Below, piece after piece: positions 26,988 to 36,644 of a stretch of 64,000 nt of DNA. Below the pieces are notes generated by a model. The model was not told the origin of the DNA, ran no database searches, and saw nothing but the letters and a program-made list of their open reading frames with translations. Position 1 is the stretch's first letter; each line of letters begins with the position of its first letter. The position numbers and the translations under genes were made by a program. The stretch covers positions 3,162,001-3,226,000 of the forward strand of contig CP026511.1 of assembly GCA_004010935.1 (NCBI GenBank), in the 5' to 3' direction. The DNA comes from Pseudomonadaceae bacterium SI-3. Its GTDB lineage: Bacteria; Pseudomonadota; Gammaproteobacteria; Pseudomonadales; Pseudomonadaceae.

Positions 26988-27812
26988 CTACCGTTGCGAA
27001 TTGCGTGTCGACGCTGACTGCTGCTTCCAGCGCTCGATGTTGTCCACCAGCAGTTGCTGCGGCACTCCCGCGGCTCGCAATTCTGTCATTTTTATCGCCA
27101 GCTGTCCGCGTAGCCATGGCCCGTTGCAGGCCGAGTCGTGAGCGACCGCAAAATGCAAACCGCGGATGAAAACCGGTGGGTCCAACCGCTGTATATCGGC
27201 TAGCAATCCCTGTCGGGCTGCATATGCAATCAGGCTGTAGCGCTCGTGCAGTACATAATCAGCTTTGCCCGCCAACAGTGCGCTTAGGGCCTTGGCCAGG
27301 CTCGGCACCGAGCGCAGATTGAGGTTGTCTTTGGCATAGCTGTCGAATGCACTGCCAAAGCCAGCCGTCGTGACATAAATGCCCGAGCGACCTGCCAGAT
27401 CCTCCCGATTAGAGTAGAGGAACCCCGGCTCTTGACGTACCCAGGCAGACATCTGCAAGTTAGTGATCGATGGATGGATAAAGTCCAGATAGGCCAGCTC
27501 GCTGGGAGACAGTACCGCATCGGCCAGTACGTCCACTCGGCCGCTGCGCACTTGCTCAAGCGCCTTCGGCGCGTCACCTGTGTAGAGCACGTCAAGTTTC
27601 AAATCGAGCGAGTCGGTAATCTTTTTCAGCAGATCGGCATTCGCACCCACTAGACGCTTGGGGTTTTGCGGATCACGCCAGAGAAAAGGTGGGTTGTCCG
27701 CACCGCCAGTCGCGATCAGCCGATCACACTTTGCTGCCGCCGCGTGCGCCGCGAGAGGTGTTGCCAACAACAAGGCGAGCAAGGCGGACATCAGCGGAAC
27801 GGCACAGCGCAT
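26988..27812 (-). CDS. Periplasmic amino-acid-type substrate-binding protein
   Basis: With the ATG at 27812 (MRCAVPLMSALL) the protein has 274 residues; GAGG lies 6 bases upstream. An ATG four codons earlier lacks this spacing. A signal peptide (about 1-25, ending AHAA) precedes an SBP_bac_3 fold (ATGGADNPPFLW...VGANADLLKKI... VLADAVLSPSELAYLDF). No permease or ATPase gene is near, so it may act as a sensor or orphan binding protein. It is first in the unit with the two lipoprotein genes and follows the etfA terminator. Confidence 0.84.
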   Translation of the reverse strand: MRCAVPLMSALLALLLATPLAAHAAAAKCDRLIATGGADNPPFLWRDPQNPKRLVGANADLLKKITDSLDLKLDVLYTGDAPKALEQVRSGRVDVLADAVLSPSELAYLDFIHPSITNLQMSAWVRQEPGFLYSNREDLAGRSGIYVTTAGFGSAFDSYAKDNLNLRSVPSLAKALSALLAGKADYVLHERYSLIAYAARQGLLADIQRLDPPVFIRGLHFAVAHDSACNGPWLRGQLAIKMTELRAAGVPQQLLVDNIERWKQQSASTRNSQR

Positions 27813-27897
27813 GGAAAACCTCATTGTTCAAAATCGGACAGGCGCCTTCTCGCGCCTGCAGGAATCTTACCATTGGGCAACGCAGCCAAGCGCCCAT

Positions 27898-27926
27898 AAA
27901 AAAACCCGCTGCGAGAGCGGGTTTTT
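27898..27926 (-). terminator. Terminator after etfA (bidirectional form)
   Basis: A stem AAAACCCGCT / AGCGGGTTTT with loop GCGAG is flanked by A-runs on one side and T-runs on the other, so either strand could terminate. It lies 13 bases past the etfA stop. Confidence 0.92.
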
Positions 27927-27938
27927 CAACCTAGTCGG

Positions 27939-28868
27939 TCACACCAGCTCTTCAAGCTCTGGCAGGATCTCGAATAGATCGCCAACCAGGCCATAGTCGG
28001 CAACCTGGAAGATAGGCGCTTCCTCGTCCTTGTTGATCGCGACGATTACCTTGGAGTCCTTCATGCCCGCGAGGTGCTGGATCGCTCCAGAGATACCGAC
28101 TGCGATGTACAGCTGCGGCGCAACGATCTTGCCCGTCTGACCGACCTGCATATCGTTCGGCACGAAACCGGCATCGACCGCGGCACGCGAGGCACCAACG
28201 GCGGCGCCTAACTTGTCGGCCAGCGAGTAGAGGTGCTTGAAGTTGTCACCGTTCTGCATGCCGCGGCCACCGGAGACAACGATCTTCGCAGCCGTCAGCT
28301 CAGGACGATCAGACTTGGCCAGTTCCTCACCAACGAACGAGGAAATGCCCGCATCGCCAGTACCGGAAACCTGCTCGACAGCTGCCGAACCCCCTTCAGC
28401 ATTGACCGGATCAAAACCAGTGGCACGCACGGTAATAACCTTGATCGCCGCGCTGGATTGCACGGTGGCAATGGCGTTACCGGCATAGATCGGACGCTTG
28501 AAGGTGTCCGGGCTTTCAACGGCGATGATTTCAGAGATCTGATCGACGTCCAGCTTGGCGGCGACGCGTGGCAGGAAGTTCTTGCCGTTGGTAGTGGCAG
28601 CAGCCAGTACGTGGCTGTAGTCCTTCGCCAGATCGGCAATCAGCGGCGCTACGTTTTCCGGCAGCTGATTGGCGTAAGCAGCATCGTCGGCGACCAGTAC
28701 CTTGGAAACGCCTTCGATCTTGGCTGCCGCCTCACCGATCGCAGCGCAACCGGCACCGGCAACCAGCACATGAATGTCGCCGCCGATCGCCTTGGCCGCG
28801 GCCACGGTGTTCAGGGTGGCAGCAGCCAGAACGGCGTTGTTGTGTTCAGCGATAACCAGGATAGTCAT
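27939..28868 (-). CDS. etfA: Electron transfer flavoprotein alpha subunit
   Basis: The protein has 309 residues, normal for EtfA. The N-terminal domain begins [20 protein letters not shown], and the C-terminal FAD domain (about 185-305) holds [30 protein letters not shown] and [12 protein letters not shown]. With EtfB it carries electrons from acyl-CoA and other dehydrogenases to ETF-quinone oxidoreductase, encoded divergently at 29949. The start codon abuts the etfB stop. Confidence 0.97.
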   Translation of the reverse strand: MTILVIAEHNNAVLAAATLNTVAAAKAIGGDIHVLVAGAGCAAIGEAAAKIEGVSKVLVADDAAYANQLPENVAPLIADLAKDYSHVLAAATTNGKNFLPRVAAKLDVDQISEIIAVESPDTFKRPIYAGNAIATVQSSAAIKVITVRATGFDPVNAEGGSAAVEQVSGTGDAGISSFVGEELAKSDRPELTAAKIVVSGGRGMQNGDNFKHLYSLADKLGAAVGASRAAVDAGFVPNDMQVGQTGKIVAPQLYIAVGISGAIQHLAGMKDSKVIVAINKDEEAPIFQVADYGLVGDLFEILPELEELV

Positions 28869-29618
28869 TTAGATTACCTTCGCCTCGTTCTTCAGTTTCT
28901 CGACCAGTTCAGCCACGGACTTGACCTTGATACCTGCGCTGCGTGCGGCCGGCGCTTCGACTTTCAGGGTCTTCACGGTGGAAGTGGTGGTTACGCCGAG
29001 CGCGTCCGGCGCCAGCACTTCCAGCGGCTTCTTCTTGGCCTTCATGATGTTAGGCAGCGACGCATAGCGCGGCTCGTTCAGGCGCAAATCGGTGGTCACG
29101 ATTGCCGGCAGATTCAACGCAACGGTTTGCGCGCCGCCGTCGATTTCGCGCTCAACGTTAACCTTGTCGCCCGACACTTCGACTTTCGAGGCGAAAGTGC
29201 CCTGAGCGAACCCAGTCAGCGCACCGAGCATCTGGCCAGTCTGGTTGTTGTCACTGTCGATGGCCTGTTTGCCAAGGATCACCAGCTGCGGCTGCTCTTT
29301 GTCGACAACAGCCTTCAGAAGTTTGGCAACGGCCAAGGAATTGAGCTCTTCGCTGGACTCGACCAGCACGGCGCGGTCGGCACCCAGTGCCAGCGCGGTG
29401 CGCAGCTGCTCCTGCGCAGCGGTCGGACCGATGGAAACCACAACGATTTCGCTCGCCACGCCCTTCTCTTTCAGGCGTACGGCTTCTTCAACAGCGATTT
29501 CGCAGAAGGGGTTCATCGACATTTTGACGTTGGCGAGGTCGACGCCGGAGTTGTCCGCCTTGACGCGAACCTTGACGTTGTAATCGACCACTCGTTTGAC
29601 AGCTACAAGAATCTTCAT
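28869..29618 (-). CDS. etfB: Electron transfer flavoprotein beta subunit
   Basis: The product has 249 residues from ATG 29618 ([20 protein letters not shown]). A longer open frame upstream reads into non-coding sequence. The AMP-binding region includes [20 protein letters not shown], and the recognition-loop area includes [21 protein letters not shown]. It is the first gene of etfBA and divergent from etf-QO across a 330-base gap. Confidence 0.97.
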   Translation of the reverse strand: MKILVAVKRVVDYNVKVRVKADNSGVDLANVKMSMNPFCEIAVEEAVRLKEKGVASEIVVVSIGPTAAQEQLRTALALGADRAVLVESSEELNSLAVAKLLKAVVDKEQPQLVILGKQAIDSDNNQTGQMLGALTGFAQGTFASKVEVSGDKVNVEREIDGGAQTVALNLPAIVTTDLRLNEPRYASLPNIMKAKKKPLEVLAPDALGVTTTSTVKTLKVEAPAARSAGIKVKSVAELVEKLKNEAKVI

Positions 29619-29822
29619 GGATTCCTCGTTACTCTCCGGTGAATAGAATTTCGCCGAGGCGAACCGAGCCATGCTCAAGGACCGGGCCGCCATTAGCCTT
29701 CGGACCTGTTCGGCGAGCACAAAACTGCCCGTATCTTGACTGCAGGCAACAGCTGGGGTCAACAACGCAAATGACCCGTTATAAGCCGCTGTTTCCGGAT
29801 TCTATCAGGCTTGAGAGAAATT

Positions 29823-29837
29823 CAAACAAACGTTTGT
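29823..29837. promoter_or_regulatory. PsrA-type fatty-acid operator
   Basis: CAAAC-N4-GTTTG, containing the perfect palindrome ACAAACGTTTGT at 29826-29837, sits directly before the -35 box of etf-QO. The known PsrA box of pseudomonads is (C/G)AAAC-N2-4-GTTT(G/C), relieved by long-chain acyl-CoA. Position suggests control of etf-QO and perhaps of divergent etfBA. Confidence 0.72.
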
Positions 29838-29838
29838 A

Positions 29839-29867
29839 TTGGACCCTTTCGGGCGTCTATATATAAT
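29839..29867 (+). promoter_or_regulatory. Sigma-70 promoter of etf-QO
   Basis: TTGGAC (29839-29844), a 17-base spacer and TATAAT (29862-29867) form a strong -35/-10 pair, with a start near 29874. The rest of the 29619-29948 gap shows no other clear element; the etfBA promoter was not located. Confidence 0.78.
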
Positions 29868-29948
29868 GCGGCAGCTCGGCTTGGTCAGGGATACGATCCA
29901 GCCCTCCACTATCTATAAAACAATCAAGCCTTGAGTAGGAGATAGCCA

Positions 29949-31604
29949 ATGGAACGCGAATACATGGAATTCGACGTAGTCATCGTCGGCGCCGGCCCCG
30001 CGGGCCTGTCCGCTGCCTGCCGACTGAAGCAGCGAGCCGCCGATGCCGGAAAGGAAATCAGCGTCTGCGTCGTTGAGAAGGGTTCCGAAGTTGGCGCCCA
30101 CATCCTATCCGGTGCGGTGTTCGAGCCGCGCGCGCTGAATGAACTCTTTCCCAACTGGAAAGAACTGGAGGCGCCGCTCAACACGCCAGTCAAGCGTGAC
30201 GACATCTACCTGCTCAAGACTGCCGAAGCCGCTCGCAAGCTGCCCAATGCGCTGGTTCCCAAAACCATGCACAACGAAGGCAATTACATCATTTCGCTGG
30301 GCAACTTTTGCCGCTGGCTGGCCCAGCAGGCTGAAAATCTCGGCGTCGAGATCTATCCCGGCTTCGCAGCCCAGGAAGCGCTGATCGACGAGCAGGGTGT
30401 GGTTCGCGGCATCCTTACCGGCGACCTCGGCGTGGACCGTGAAGGCAATCCGAAGGAAGGCATGTACACCCCCGGCATGGAACTTCGGGCCAAGTACACC
30501 CTGTTCGCCGAAGGCTGCCGTGGGCATATCGGCAAGCAGCTGATCAACCGCTTCCAGCTCAACGCCAATGTCGATCCGCAGCACTACGGGATAGGCATCA
30601 AGGAGCTCTGGGACATCGACCCAGCCAAGCACGAGCAGGGTTTGGTCGTGCACACTGCAGGCTGGCCACTGAACGACGACAACACCGGCGGCTCGTTCCT
30701 TTATCACCTGGAAAACAACCAGGTCGTGGTCGGGCTGATCGTCGATCTCTCCTACAGCAACCCGTACCTCTCCCCGTTCGATGAGTTCCAGCGCTACAAG
30801 CATCATCCGGTGATCAAGCAGTACCTGGAGGGCGGCAAGCGCGTTTCCTACGGCGCGCGGGCGATCGCCAAAGGCGGCATCAATTCGCTGCCGAAGATGG
30901 TGTTCAATGGCGGCGCATTGATCGGTTGCGATGCCGGCACCCTGAACTTCGCCAAGATCAAGGGCAGCCATACCGCCATGAAGTCCGGCATGCTGGCGGC
31001 AGAAGCGGTAGCGGACGCCTTGTTCGCCGGCCGTGAAGGGGGCGACGAGCTGACCGGCTATGAAGAGGGTTTCAAAGCCAGCTGGCTTTACCAGGAGCTA
31101 TACGCCAGCCGCAATTTTGGCGCAGCGATTCACAAGTGGGGCGCCGTCAAGGGCGGTGCGTTCAACTTCATCGACCAGAACATCTTCAGCGGTAAGATTC
31201 CGTTCACGCTGCACGACACCAAGCCGGACTACGCGTGCCTGAAGACCGCCGCAGAGTCGAAGAAGATCGACTATCCCAAGCCGGACGGTAAGCTCAGCTT
31301 CGACAAGCTGAGTTCGGTATTCCTCTCCAACACCAACCATGAAGAGGAGCAGCCGGTTCACCTCAAACTGATCGATCCGAGCATTCCGATCGAAAAGAAC
31401 CTGCCGATGTACGACGAACCTGCCCAGCGTTACTGCCCGGCCGGCGTCTACGAGGTAGTGGACAGCGATGACGGTGGCAAACGCTTCCAGATCAACGCGC
31501 AGAACTGCGTGCACTGCAAGACCTGTGACATCAAAGACCCGGCGCAGAACATCGTTTGGGTCGCGCCGGAAGGCACCGGGGGACCAAACTACCCCAACAT
31601 GTGA
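29949..31604 (+). CDS. Electron transfer flavoprotein-ubiquinone oxidoreductase
   Basis: The 551-residue inner-membrane-associated enzyme passes electrons from reduced ETF to ubiquinone. FAD binds at GAGPAGLSAA (about 14-23). A second flavin/quinone region holds GMELRAKYTLFAEGCRGHIG. The C-terminal [4Fe-4S] cluster is ligated by C496, C520, C523 and C526 (CPAGVYEV, CVHCKTC), all present. It starts at ATG 29949 after TAGGAGATAGCCA. Neighbouring etfBA supplies its electron donor, supporting beta-oxidation and amino-acid breakdown. It is called etfD or etf-QO elsewhere; no symbol is given because usage varies. Confidence 0.96.
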   Translation: MEREYMEFDVVIVGAGPAGLSAACRLKQRAADAGKEISVCVVEKGSEVGAHILSGAVFEPRALNELFPNWKELEAPLNTPVKRDDIYLLKTAEAARKLPNALVPKTMHNEGNYIISLGNFCRWLAQQAENLGVEIYPGFAAQEALIDEQGVVRGILTGDLGVDREGNPKEGMYTPGMELRAKYTLFAEGCRGHIGKQLINRFQLNANVDPQHYGIGIKELWDIDPAKHEQGLVVHTAGWPLNDDNTGGSFLYHLENNQVVVGLIVDLSYSNPYLSPFDEFQRYKHHPVIKQYLEGGKRVSYGARAIAKGGINSLPKMVFNGGALIGCDAGTLNFAKIKGSHTAMKSGMLAAEAVADALFAGREGGDELTGYEEGFKASWLYQELYASRNFGAAIHKWGAVKGGAFNFIDQNIFSGKIPFTLHDTKPDYACLKTAAESKKIDYPKPDGKLSFDKLSSVFLSNTNHEEEQPVHLKLIDPSIPIEKNLPMYDEPAQRYCPAGVYEVVDSDDGGKRFQINAQNCVHCKTCDIKDPAQNIVWVAPEGTGGPNYPNM

Positions 31605-31627
31605 TAAGGCTGCCCTGCAGCTTAGCG

Positions 31628-31656
31628 AACCCCGCCTCGGCGGGGTTTTGCTTTTT
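31628..31656 (+). terminator. Terminator after etf-QO
   Basis: A GC-rich stem AACCCCGCC / GGCGGGGTT is followed by TTTTGCTTTTT. It lies 24 bases past the stop codon. Confidence 0.93.
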
Positions 31657-31740
31657 AAGATCCACCACTTCGGCGACTGCGAAAGAAACATCTTCCATCG
31701 AGAAGGTCACCAGAGCGCAGCCACCTAGCAAAAAGCCCTG

Positions 31741-31771
31741 AAAACGAAAAGCCCTGGCCTGGGCCAGGGCT
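31741..31771 (-). terminator. Terminator after the cold-shock gene
   Basis: A 10-bp perfect stem (AGCCCTGGCC / GGCCAGGGCT) is followed on the minus strand by TTTTCGTTTTC. A second small hairpin (AACAGCC / GGCTGTT) lies at 31788-31805, between it and the stop codon. Confidence 0.85.
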
Positions 31772-31822
31772 CTGTCACAGTTCCGCTAACAGCCGAAGGG
31801 CTGTTTAGCGAATAGCCGGCGG

Positions 31823-32032
31823 TTACAACCCAGCCACATCCTCCGCCTGCAGGCCCTTCTGTCCCTGGGTGACCGAAAACTCGACCTGTTGCCCCTCGGC
31901 CAGAGAGCGGTGGCCTTCGCCACGAATCGCCTGGTAATGCACAAACACATCCGCACCACTGCCACGCTGGATGAATCCATAACCCTTGGCATCGTTGAAC
32001 CACTTAACGGTTCCGGTTTCGCGCTCAGCCAT
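31823..32032 (-). CDS. Cold-shock domain protein (CspA family)
   Basis: A 69-residue single cold-shock domain. RNP1 is KGYGFIQ and RNP2 is VFVHY; the family start [15 protein letters not shown] is intact. Such proteins bind single-stranded RNA or DNA and loosen mRNA structure. Whether it is cold-induced cannot be read here. It has its own terminator; the preceding small gene ends within 2 bases of its start. Confidence 0.95.
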   Translation of the reverse strand: MAERETGTVKWFNDAKGYGFIQRGSGADVFVHYQAIRGEGHRSLAEGQQVEFSVTQGQKGLQAEDVAGL

Positions 32033-32033
32033 C

Positions 32034-32252
32034 CTACTTCTCCAACTCGATTCTTATTATTCCCGCTCGGGGATCAACGGATAGGCGTGATCTTCTTAGA
32101 ATCAACGCCAGCGCCAAATATAGCGCAGCGGCCATGACAAGTACGTTTCTGGCGTTCGCCGGCGCATCAGCGTCGGCCCGATTGGGGTCGGGGCGCTCAG
32201 CACGCAACACAAGCCAAGCAAACCGCCAGGCCAGCCAGCTCACCACGCTCAT
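32034..32252 (-). CDS. Small membrane protein of unknown function
   Basis: The 72-codon frame starts at ATG 32252, which overlaps the stop of the preceding GldG remnant (ATGA), and ends just before the cold-shock gene. It holds two hydrophobic stretches (about 1-18 and 37-53) separated by a charged Asp/Arg/Ala loop. No family is recognised. A longer frame to 32279 is possible but lies inside the remnant. In related operons a DUF4340 gene is expected here, and this does not resemble it. Confidence 0.5.
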   Translation of the reverse strand: MSVVSWLAWRFAWLVLRAERPDPNRADADAPANARNVLVMAAALYLALALILRRSRLSVDPRAGIIRIELEK

Positions 32253-32770
32253 ACTGATCGGCGCCTGCGCCAGAACCACAGCAGCAGCATCCCGAGCGTG
32301 AGTATCAGCGGCACCAGACCGATATTGAAGAATTTCAGCACCCGCCCCAGCGCCTCGATGTCCGCGTTGAGCTGGTAACGCACCTCACGCAACTCCTTGC
32401 GAATGAGCAGCTTCTGCTGCATGAAATCCTGCAGCGCGGCCTGTTGCTCAGCCGTCAGCTGTACAGCTCCTTCGGCGTCCGGCTCCTGCAGCTCGGCGAG
32501 TTGTGCCTCGGTGGCAGCCAGACGCTGCTGCAGCACTTCTTCCTTCTCCCGAAAGCGATTCTCCGCCTGGCGCTGTAAGTCCTCGACGACTGTAAACGGG
32601 CGAGCGAATCGACCTCGTGAGCGCACGCTGATCAACGCATCGGTGCCGGACAAATTGTCCAGCGCATTGATCACGCAGGTGCCGTTGTCTGCCCAGGGCT
32701 GGGGCATACGCTGGCCAAAGAAATCATTGATTTGCACCCACATGCGATCGGCAAGCAGGTCGGTATCCAC
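32249..32770 (-). pseudogene. C-terminal remnant of a GldG-like ABC transporter auxiliary protein
   Basis: The open frame (173 codons from a GTG at 32770; the frame is closed upstream by TAG at 32822-32824) matches only the end of the about 600-residue GldG/ABC-aux family. It has DTDLLADRMWVQINDFFGQR, NALDNLSGTDALISVRSRGR, a coiled coil, then a final membrane helix and RRRR tail. The periplasmic bulk of the protein, the ATPase and the permease are missing, and an unrelated gene lies upstream. No Shine-Dalgarno sequence precedes the GTG. It is most simply a deletion remnant, although the frame is intact. Confidence 0.72.
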
Positions 32771-32920
32771 GTGAGGCGAGACCGGCCCAATGCGCGCCGA
32801 AATATAAGGAGAGCCGCAGCGCTATTGCAACCGGGCCGGGCGGGCGTTCGATATCTTCATCGCAGTTTCGCGACTTGCACTAGCCTCAAGCGAAGCAACG
32901 AGCAACGCGGAGCTCACGAC

Positions 32921-33397
32921 ATGATCGAACGAATCTTTCGCAGCAGCCGCTTTCTGGTACTGGTTGCCGTTGCCACGACGGCGGTCTCTGCCGTGCTGCT
33001 GTATGGGGTCAGCCTGAACACCATGATTCACCTGCTGCTAAAGCTGACTCAGCAGTTTCCTAGCAGCGCGAACGACAGCAAGAGTCTCGCCGTAAAACTG
33101 TTAAAGCTGCTGGACCTCCTGCTGATCGCGATCACCTTTCAGCTGATTGCCATCAGCCTGTACCGACTTTTCGTCAAACCACTGCCCGCAGAACAAAGCG
33201 CCTCTCTCGGGCCGCTGGATATCAGATCTTTCCATGACCTGAAGAAGACCCTGATCCAGGTTTCGGTAGTGATCATCGTCATCCTGTTTCTTGAGCATGC
33301 GGTCGAAGTGGGCGCACAACTGGAAACACTGTATTTCGGAGCGGCCGTAAGCCTGGTGGTGTTCTCGGCCGTCTACGCATGGAAAAACATGAAGTGA
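32921..33397 (+). CDS. YqhA/UPF0114 family membrane protein
   Basis: The protein has 158 residues from ATG 32921 (MIERIFRSSRFLVLVAVATT), with GGAG about 9 bases upstream. There are four hydrophobic segments (about 10-30, 65-83, 105-125 and 135-150) and the conserved RSFHDLKKTLIQVSVVIIVILFLEHAV. This is the UPF0114/YqhA family; function is unknown. It stands alone before plsB. Confidence 0.87.
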   Translation: MIERIFRSSRFLVLVAVATTAVSAVLLYGVSLNTMIHLLLKLTQQFPSSANDSKSLAVKLLKLLDLLLIAITFQLIAISLYRLFVKPLPAEQSASLGPLDIRSFHDLKKTLIQVSVVIIVILFLEHAVEVGAQLETLYFGAAVSLVVFSAVYAWKNMK

Positions 33398-33568
33398 GCC
33401 GGGACGGCCGATAACAGCGATTTTGAATGACGACACCCTCCCTCTACCCCGGCGCGTCAGCACACTGACCAGCGCCCTTCCCTTACCAGAGATTTTGCTC
33501 ACCAACACCGCATGCGGCACACTTGCGCGCCTCAAGGGCATTAACCCTTCTACAGTCGAATCTGCCGT

Positions 33569-36052
33569 ATGACTCGTTCCCCGCTCCGCCGTCTCGTCTT
33601 CTCCATCGTGCGTCGCCTGCTCTATTTCTGGGTGCGCTCGGAGACGATCAACCAGTCCGCTTTCACGCTCAAGCTGGACCGCAGCAAACCGGTGTTCTAC
33701 GTGTTGCAACGCGCCTCGCTGAGCGATCTGGCGGTGCTCGATCATGAGTGCAGTAAAGCTGGGCTGCCGCGACCGGTGGCCGATGTGGCGGTGGGCGATC
33801 ACATCGAACCGGCAGCCTTCATTTTTCTCAACCCGGCCGCCAGCTGGTTCGGCACGCGCACGCGTGCTGTTACGCCAGAGCCACTGGTGCGCTTGGTCGG
33901 TGCACTGGAACAGAACGCAGTAGACAACGCGCAAATCATCCCGGTGACCGTATTCTGGGGTCGCTCGCCGGCTCGCGAGACCAGTGCCTGGAAGCTGCTT
34001 TTCGCCGACAGCTGGGCCGTGACGGGACGGATGCGCAAGCTGCTCAGCATCGTCATGCTCGGGCGCCAGACCCGTGTGCAGTTTTCCGCGCCCATCCAAC
34101 TGAACGAACTGGTCGCGCAGAACAAGGGCCACGAGCGCACCCTGCGCATGGCCCATCGCATGCTGCGCGTGCATTTCCGCCACCAGAAGACGGCGGTGAT
34201 CGGTCCCGACTTGTCGCACCGTCGCAACCTGGTCAAGGGTCTGGTGCACGCACCGCAGGTGCGTCAGGCGATCAAGGACGAGGCCGAGCGCGAAAACATT
34301 TCACTGGAAAAGGCCGAAGCCCGTGCGCTGCGCTACGGCAACGAAATCGCCTCGGACTACGCCTACACCGCCGTGCGCTTTCTCGAGGTGGTGCTGTCCT
34401 GGTTCTGGAACAAGATCTACGACGGCATCCGGGTCAATCATCTGGAGCCGCTGCAGGAAGCCGTCCAGGGTTACGAGGTCATCTACGTGCCTTGCCACCG
34501 CAGCCATATTGACTATCTGCTGCTCTCCTACCTGCTGTTCCGCAACGGCCTGACACCGCCGCACATCGCCGCCGGCATCAACCTCAACATGCCGGTCATC
34601 GGCAGCCTGCTTCGCCGCGGCGGCGCCTTCTTCATGCGCCGTTCGTTCAAGGGCAACCCGCTTTATACCTCGGTGTTCAACGAATACCTGCACACCTTGT
34701 TCAGCCGGGGCTTTCCGGTCGAGTACTTCGTTGAAGGCGGTCGCTCACGGACCGGGCGGATGTTGCAGCCAAAGACCGGCATGCTCGCCATCACCCTGCG
34801 CAGCTACCTGCGCTCGTCGCGTCTGCCAATCCTCTTCGTGCCAGTCTACATCGGTTACGAGCGAGTGCTCGAAGGCCGCACCTATCTGGGCGAATTACGC
34901 GGCGCGGCGAAGAAAAAGGAATCGATCTTCGACATCTTCAAGGTCATCGGCGCGCTGAAGCAGCGCTTCGGCCAGGTCTGGGTGAACTTCGGTGAACCGC
35001 TGAAACTCAACGAATTTCTCGACCAGCAGCAGCCGGACTGGCGCAAGCAGGATTTGGCACCGAACTTCCGCCCCGACTGGCTCAACGAGGCCACCAATAA
35101 ACTGTCCGAACGCATCGCCCAGCGGCTCAACGAAGCCGCCGCGGTCAACCCGGTCAACCTGGTGGCGCTGGCGATGCTCTCCACCAGCCGTCAGGCCTTG
35201 GATCGCCGTTCACTGGCGCGAATCCTCGACCTCTACCAGAACCTGCTGAGGGCCGTGCCCTACTCGCCCCACACCACACTGCCGGACGGTGATGGCGAGG
35301 CGCTGATCAGCTACGTGAAAGAACTCGACCTGCTGGCCGAACAGAAGGATGCGCTGGGCAACATCCTCTATCTGAATGAGCAAAACGCCGTTCTGATGAC
35401 CTATTACCGCAACAACGTAATGCACATCTTCGCCCTGCCAGCGTTGCTGGCGAGCTTCTTCCAGAGCAGCTCACGCATCAGCCGAGAACAAATTCTGCGT
35501 TTCACCGAGGCGCTCTATCCCTATCTGCGCGCCGAGTTGTTCATCCGCTGGGAGCCAGAAGAGTTGCCCGCCGTGATTGATCAATGGCTGGCAGCCTTCG
35601 TCGAACAGGGGCTGCTCAAGCGCGACGGCGAAACCTACGTGCGACCGGCGCCAAGCTCGCGTCAGTTCGTCCTGCTGACCCTGCTGGCGCGGACGATCAT
35701 GCAGACGTTGCAACGCTTCTACATGGCCATTGCGCTGCTGCTCAACAGCGGCCAGAACACCCTTGACGCCGAAGAGTTGGAAAACCTCTGCACGGTCATG
35801 GCTCAGCGCCTGTCGATCTTGCATGGCCTGAACGCGCCGGAGTTCTTCGACAAGAGCCTGTTCCGCCACTTTATCAAGAGCCTGCTGGACCAGGACGTGC
35901 TTCAGCAGGACGGCGCGGGCAAGCTCGGCTACCACGCCAAGCTGGGCGAACTGGCTGAAGGCGTGGCCAAGCGTGTGCTCCCGGCTGAGATTCGCCTGTC
36001 GATTCGCCAGGTGGCGCTGGAGCGACACGACGAGGAACACCCCTCGGACTGA
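33569..36052 (+). CDS. plsB: Glycerol-3-phosphate 1-O-acyltransferase
   Basis: An 827-residue inner-membrane-associated enzyme that acylates sn-glycerol 3-phosphate, the first step of phospholipid synthesis. The acyltransferase motifs appear in order: block [15 protein letters not shown] (HX4D), block [18 protein letters not shown], block [17 protein letters not shown], block [13 protein letters not shown]. Length matches the family. It stands between the YqhA gene and a lipoprotein gene; no regulatory element is clear in the 170-base leader. Confidence 0.97.
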   Translation: MTRSPLRRLVFSIVRRLLYFWVRSETINQSAFTLKLDRSKPVFYVLQRASLSDLAVLDHECSKAGLPRPVADVAVGDHIEPAAFIFLNPAASWFGTRTRAVTPEPLVRLVGALEQNAVDNAQIIPVTVFWGRSPARETSAWKLLFADSWAVTGRMRKLLSIVMLGRQTRVQFSAPIQLNELVAQNKGHERTLRMAHRMLRVHFRHQKTAVIGPDLSHRRNLVKGLVHAPQVRQAIKDEAERENISLEKAEARALRYGNEIASDYAYTAVRFLEVVLSWFWNKIYDGIRVNHLEPLQEAVQGYEVIYVPCHRSHIDYLLLSYLLFRNGLTPPHIAAGINLNMPVIGSLLRRGGAFFMRRSFKGNPLYTSVFNEYLHTLFSRGFPVEYFVEGGRSRTGRMLQPKTGMLAITLRSYLRSSRLPILFVPVYIGYERVLEGRTYLGELRGAAKKKESIFDIFKVIGALKQRFGQVWVNFGEPLKLNEFLDQQQPDWRKQDLAPNFRPDWLNEATNKLSERIAQRLNEAAAVNPVNLVALAMLSTSRQALDRRSLARILDLYQNLLRAVPYSPHTTLPDGDGEALISYVKELDLLAEQKDALGNILYLNEQNAVLMTYYRNNVMHIFALPALLASFFQSSSRISREQILRFTEALYPYLRAELFIRWEPEELPAVIDQWLAAFVEQGLLKRDGETYVRPAPSSRQFVLLTLLARTIMQTLQRFYMAIALLLNSGQNTLDAEELENLCTVMAQRLSILHGLNAPEFFDKSLFRHFIKSLLDQDVLQQDGAGKLGYHAKLGELAEGVAKRVLPAEIRLSIRQVALERHDEEHPSD

Positions 36053-36218
36053 TTGCGCTCGAAGCTCAAGCACGGACGCTCGCAGCCAAGTCCTCAGTGG
36101 CAACCACGCTAAAAACGGCCAGGCTTAATGCCGAAACGTTCGATTGATGACAGATGCGGCACCCATACTCAGCAGGTCACCCACCGAAAACGTCGGCGAC
36201 CTGCCGAGAGGGGACTGT

Positions 36219-36617
36219 ATGACGCACAGCCGTGTGATCGCCGTGTCACTCGTCTTGGGGATGGGCGGTTGCGCGACGCCCAGCCTGACCAACCTAACAC
36301 CCTCCTCGGTTGCCCGCTCACCGGTGCCGCTCTACCCATTGCGAGCGCAAGTGGATAGGCGTGGCAATCGCATCGCACAGGTCAACGTGGTCATCCATGG
36401 CACGCCCTGGGCCATGATGCCGTTGCCGAGTGATCAATACGCGGTGGGCTACTTCGCCGACACCTGCGAAACCAACATTCCCTATCACTTCAGTGTCGGT
36501 TATCAGCGCCGCAACTGGCTCGGCTCCGGCTATTCGAGCACCGTCCATGAGAAACGCTTTCCGGAAGCTTCCGGTTACGTCATGAACGTCACTGGCGACC
36601 CGCTGCCCAGTGATTGA
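36219..36617 (+). CDS. Lipoprotein of unknown function
   Basis: The product has 132 residues from ATG 36219, with GAGGGG about 5 bases upstream; longer upstream starts have no signal peptide. The signal ends at lipobox MGGC. The mature part has a repeated proline-rich start and then a beta-rich stretch (QVNVVIHGTPWAMMPLPSDQ, YHFSVGYQRRNWLGSGY). No family is recognised. Its TGA at 36615-36617 is followed in the same frame, without another stop, by the CSLREA-type gene. Confidence 0.72.
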   Translation: MTHSRVIAVSLVLGMGGCATPSLTNLTPSSVARSPVPLYPLRAQVDRRGNRIAQVNVVIHGTPWAMMPLPSDQYAVGYFADTCETNIPYHFSVGYQRRNWLGSGYSSTVHEKRFPEASGYVMNVTGDPLPSD

Positions 36618-36644
36618 GCCGCCTCCATCGGCCTGACCCTGCGT

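Noticed and set aside
28233..29642. 469-codon plus-strand frame over etfA and etfB
   Set aside because: It lies antisense to two certain genes across their junction, has no protein-like features, and is explained by third-position GC bias.
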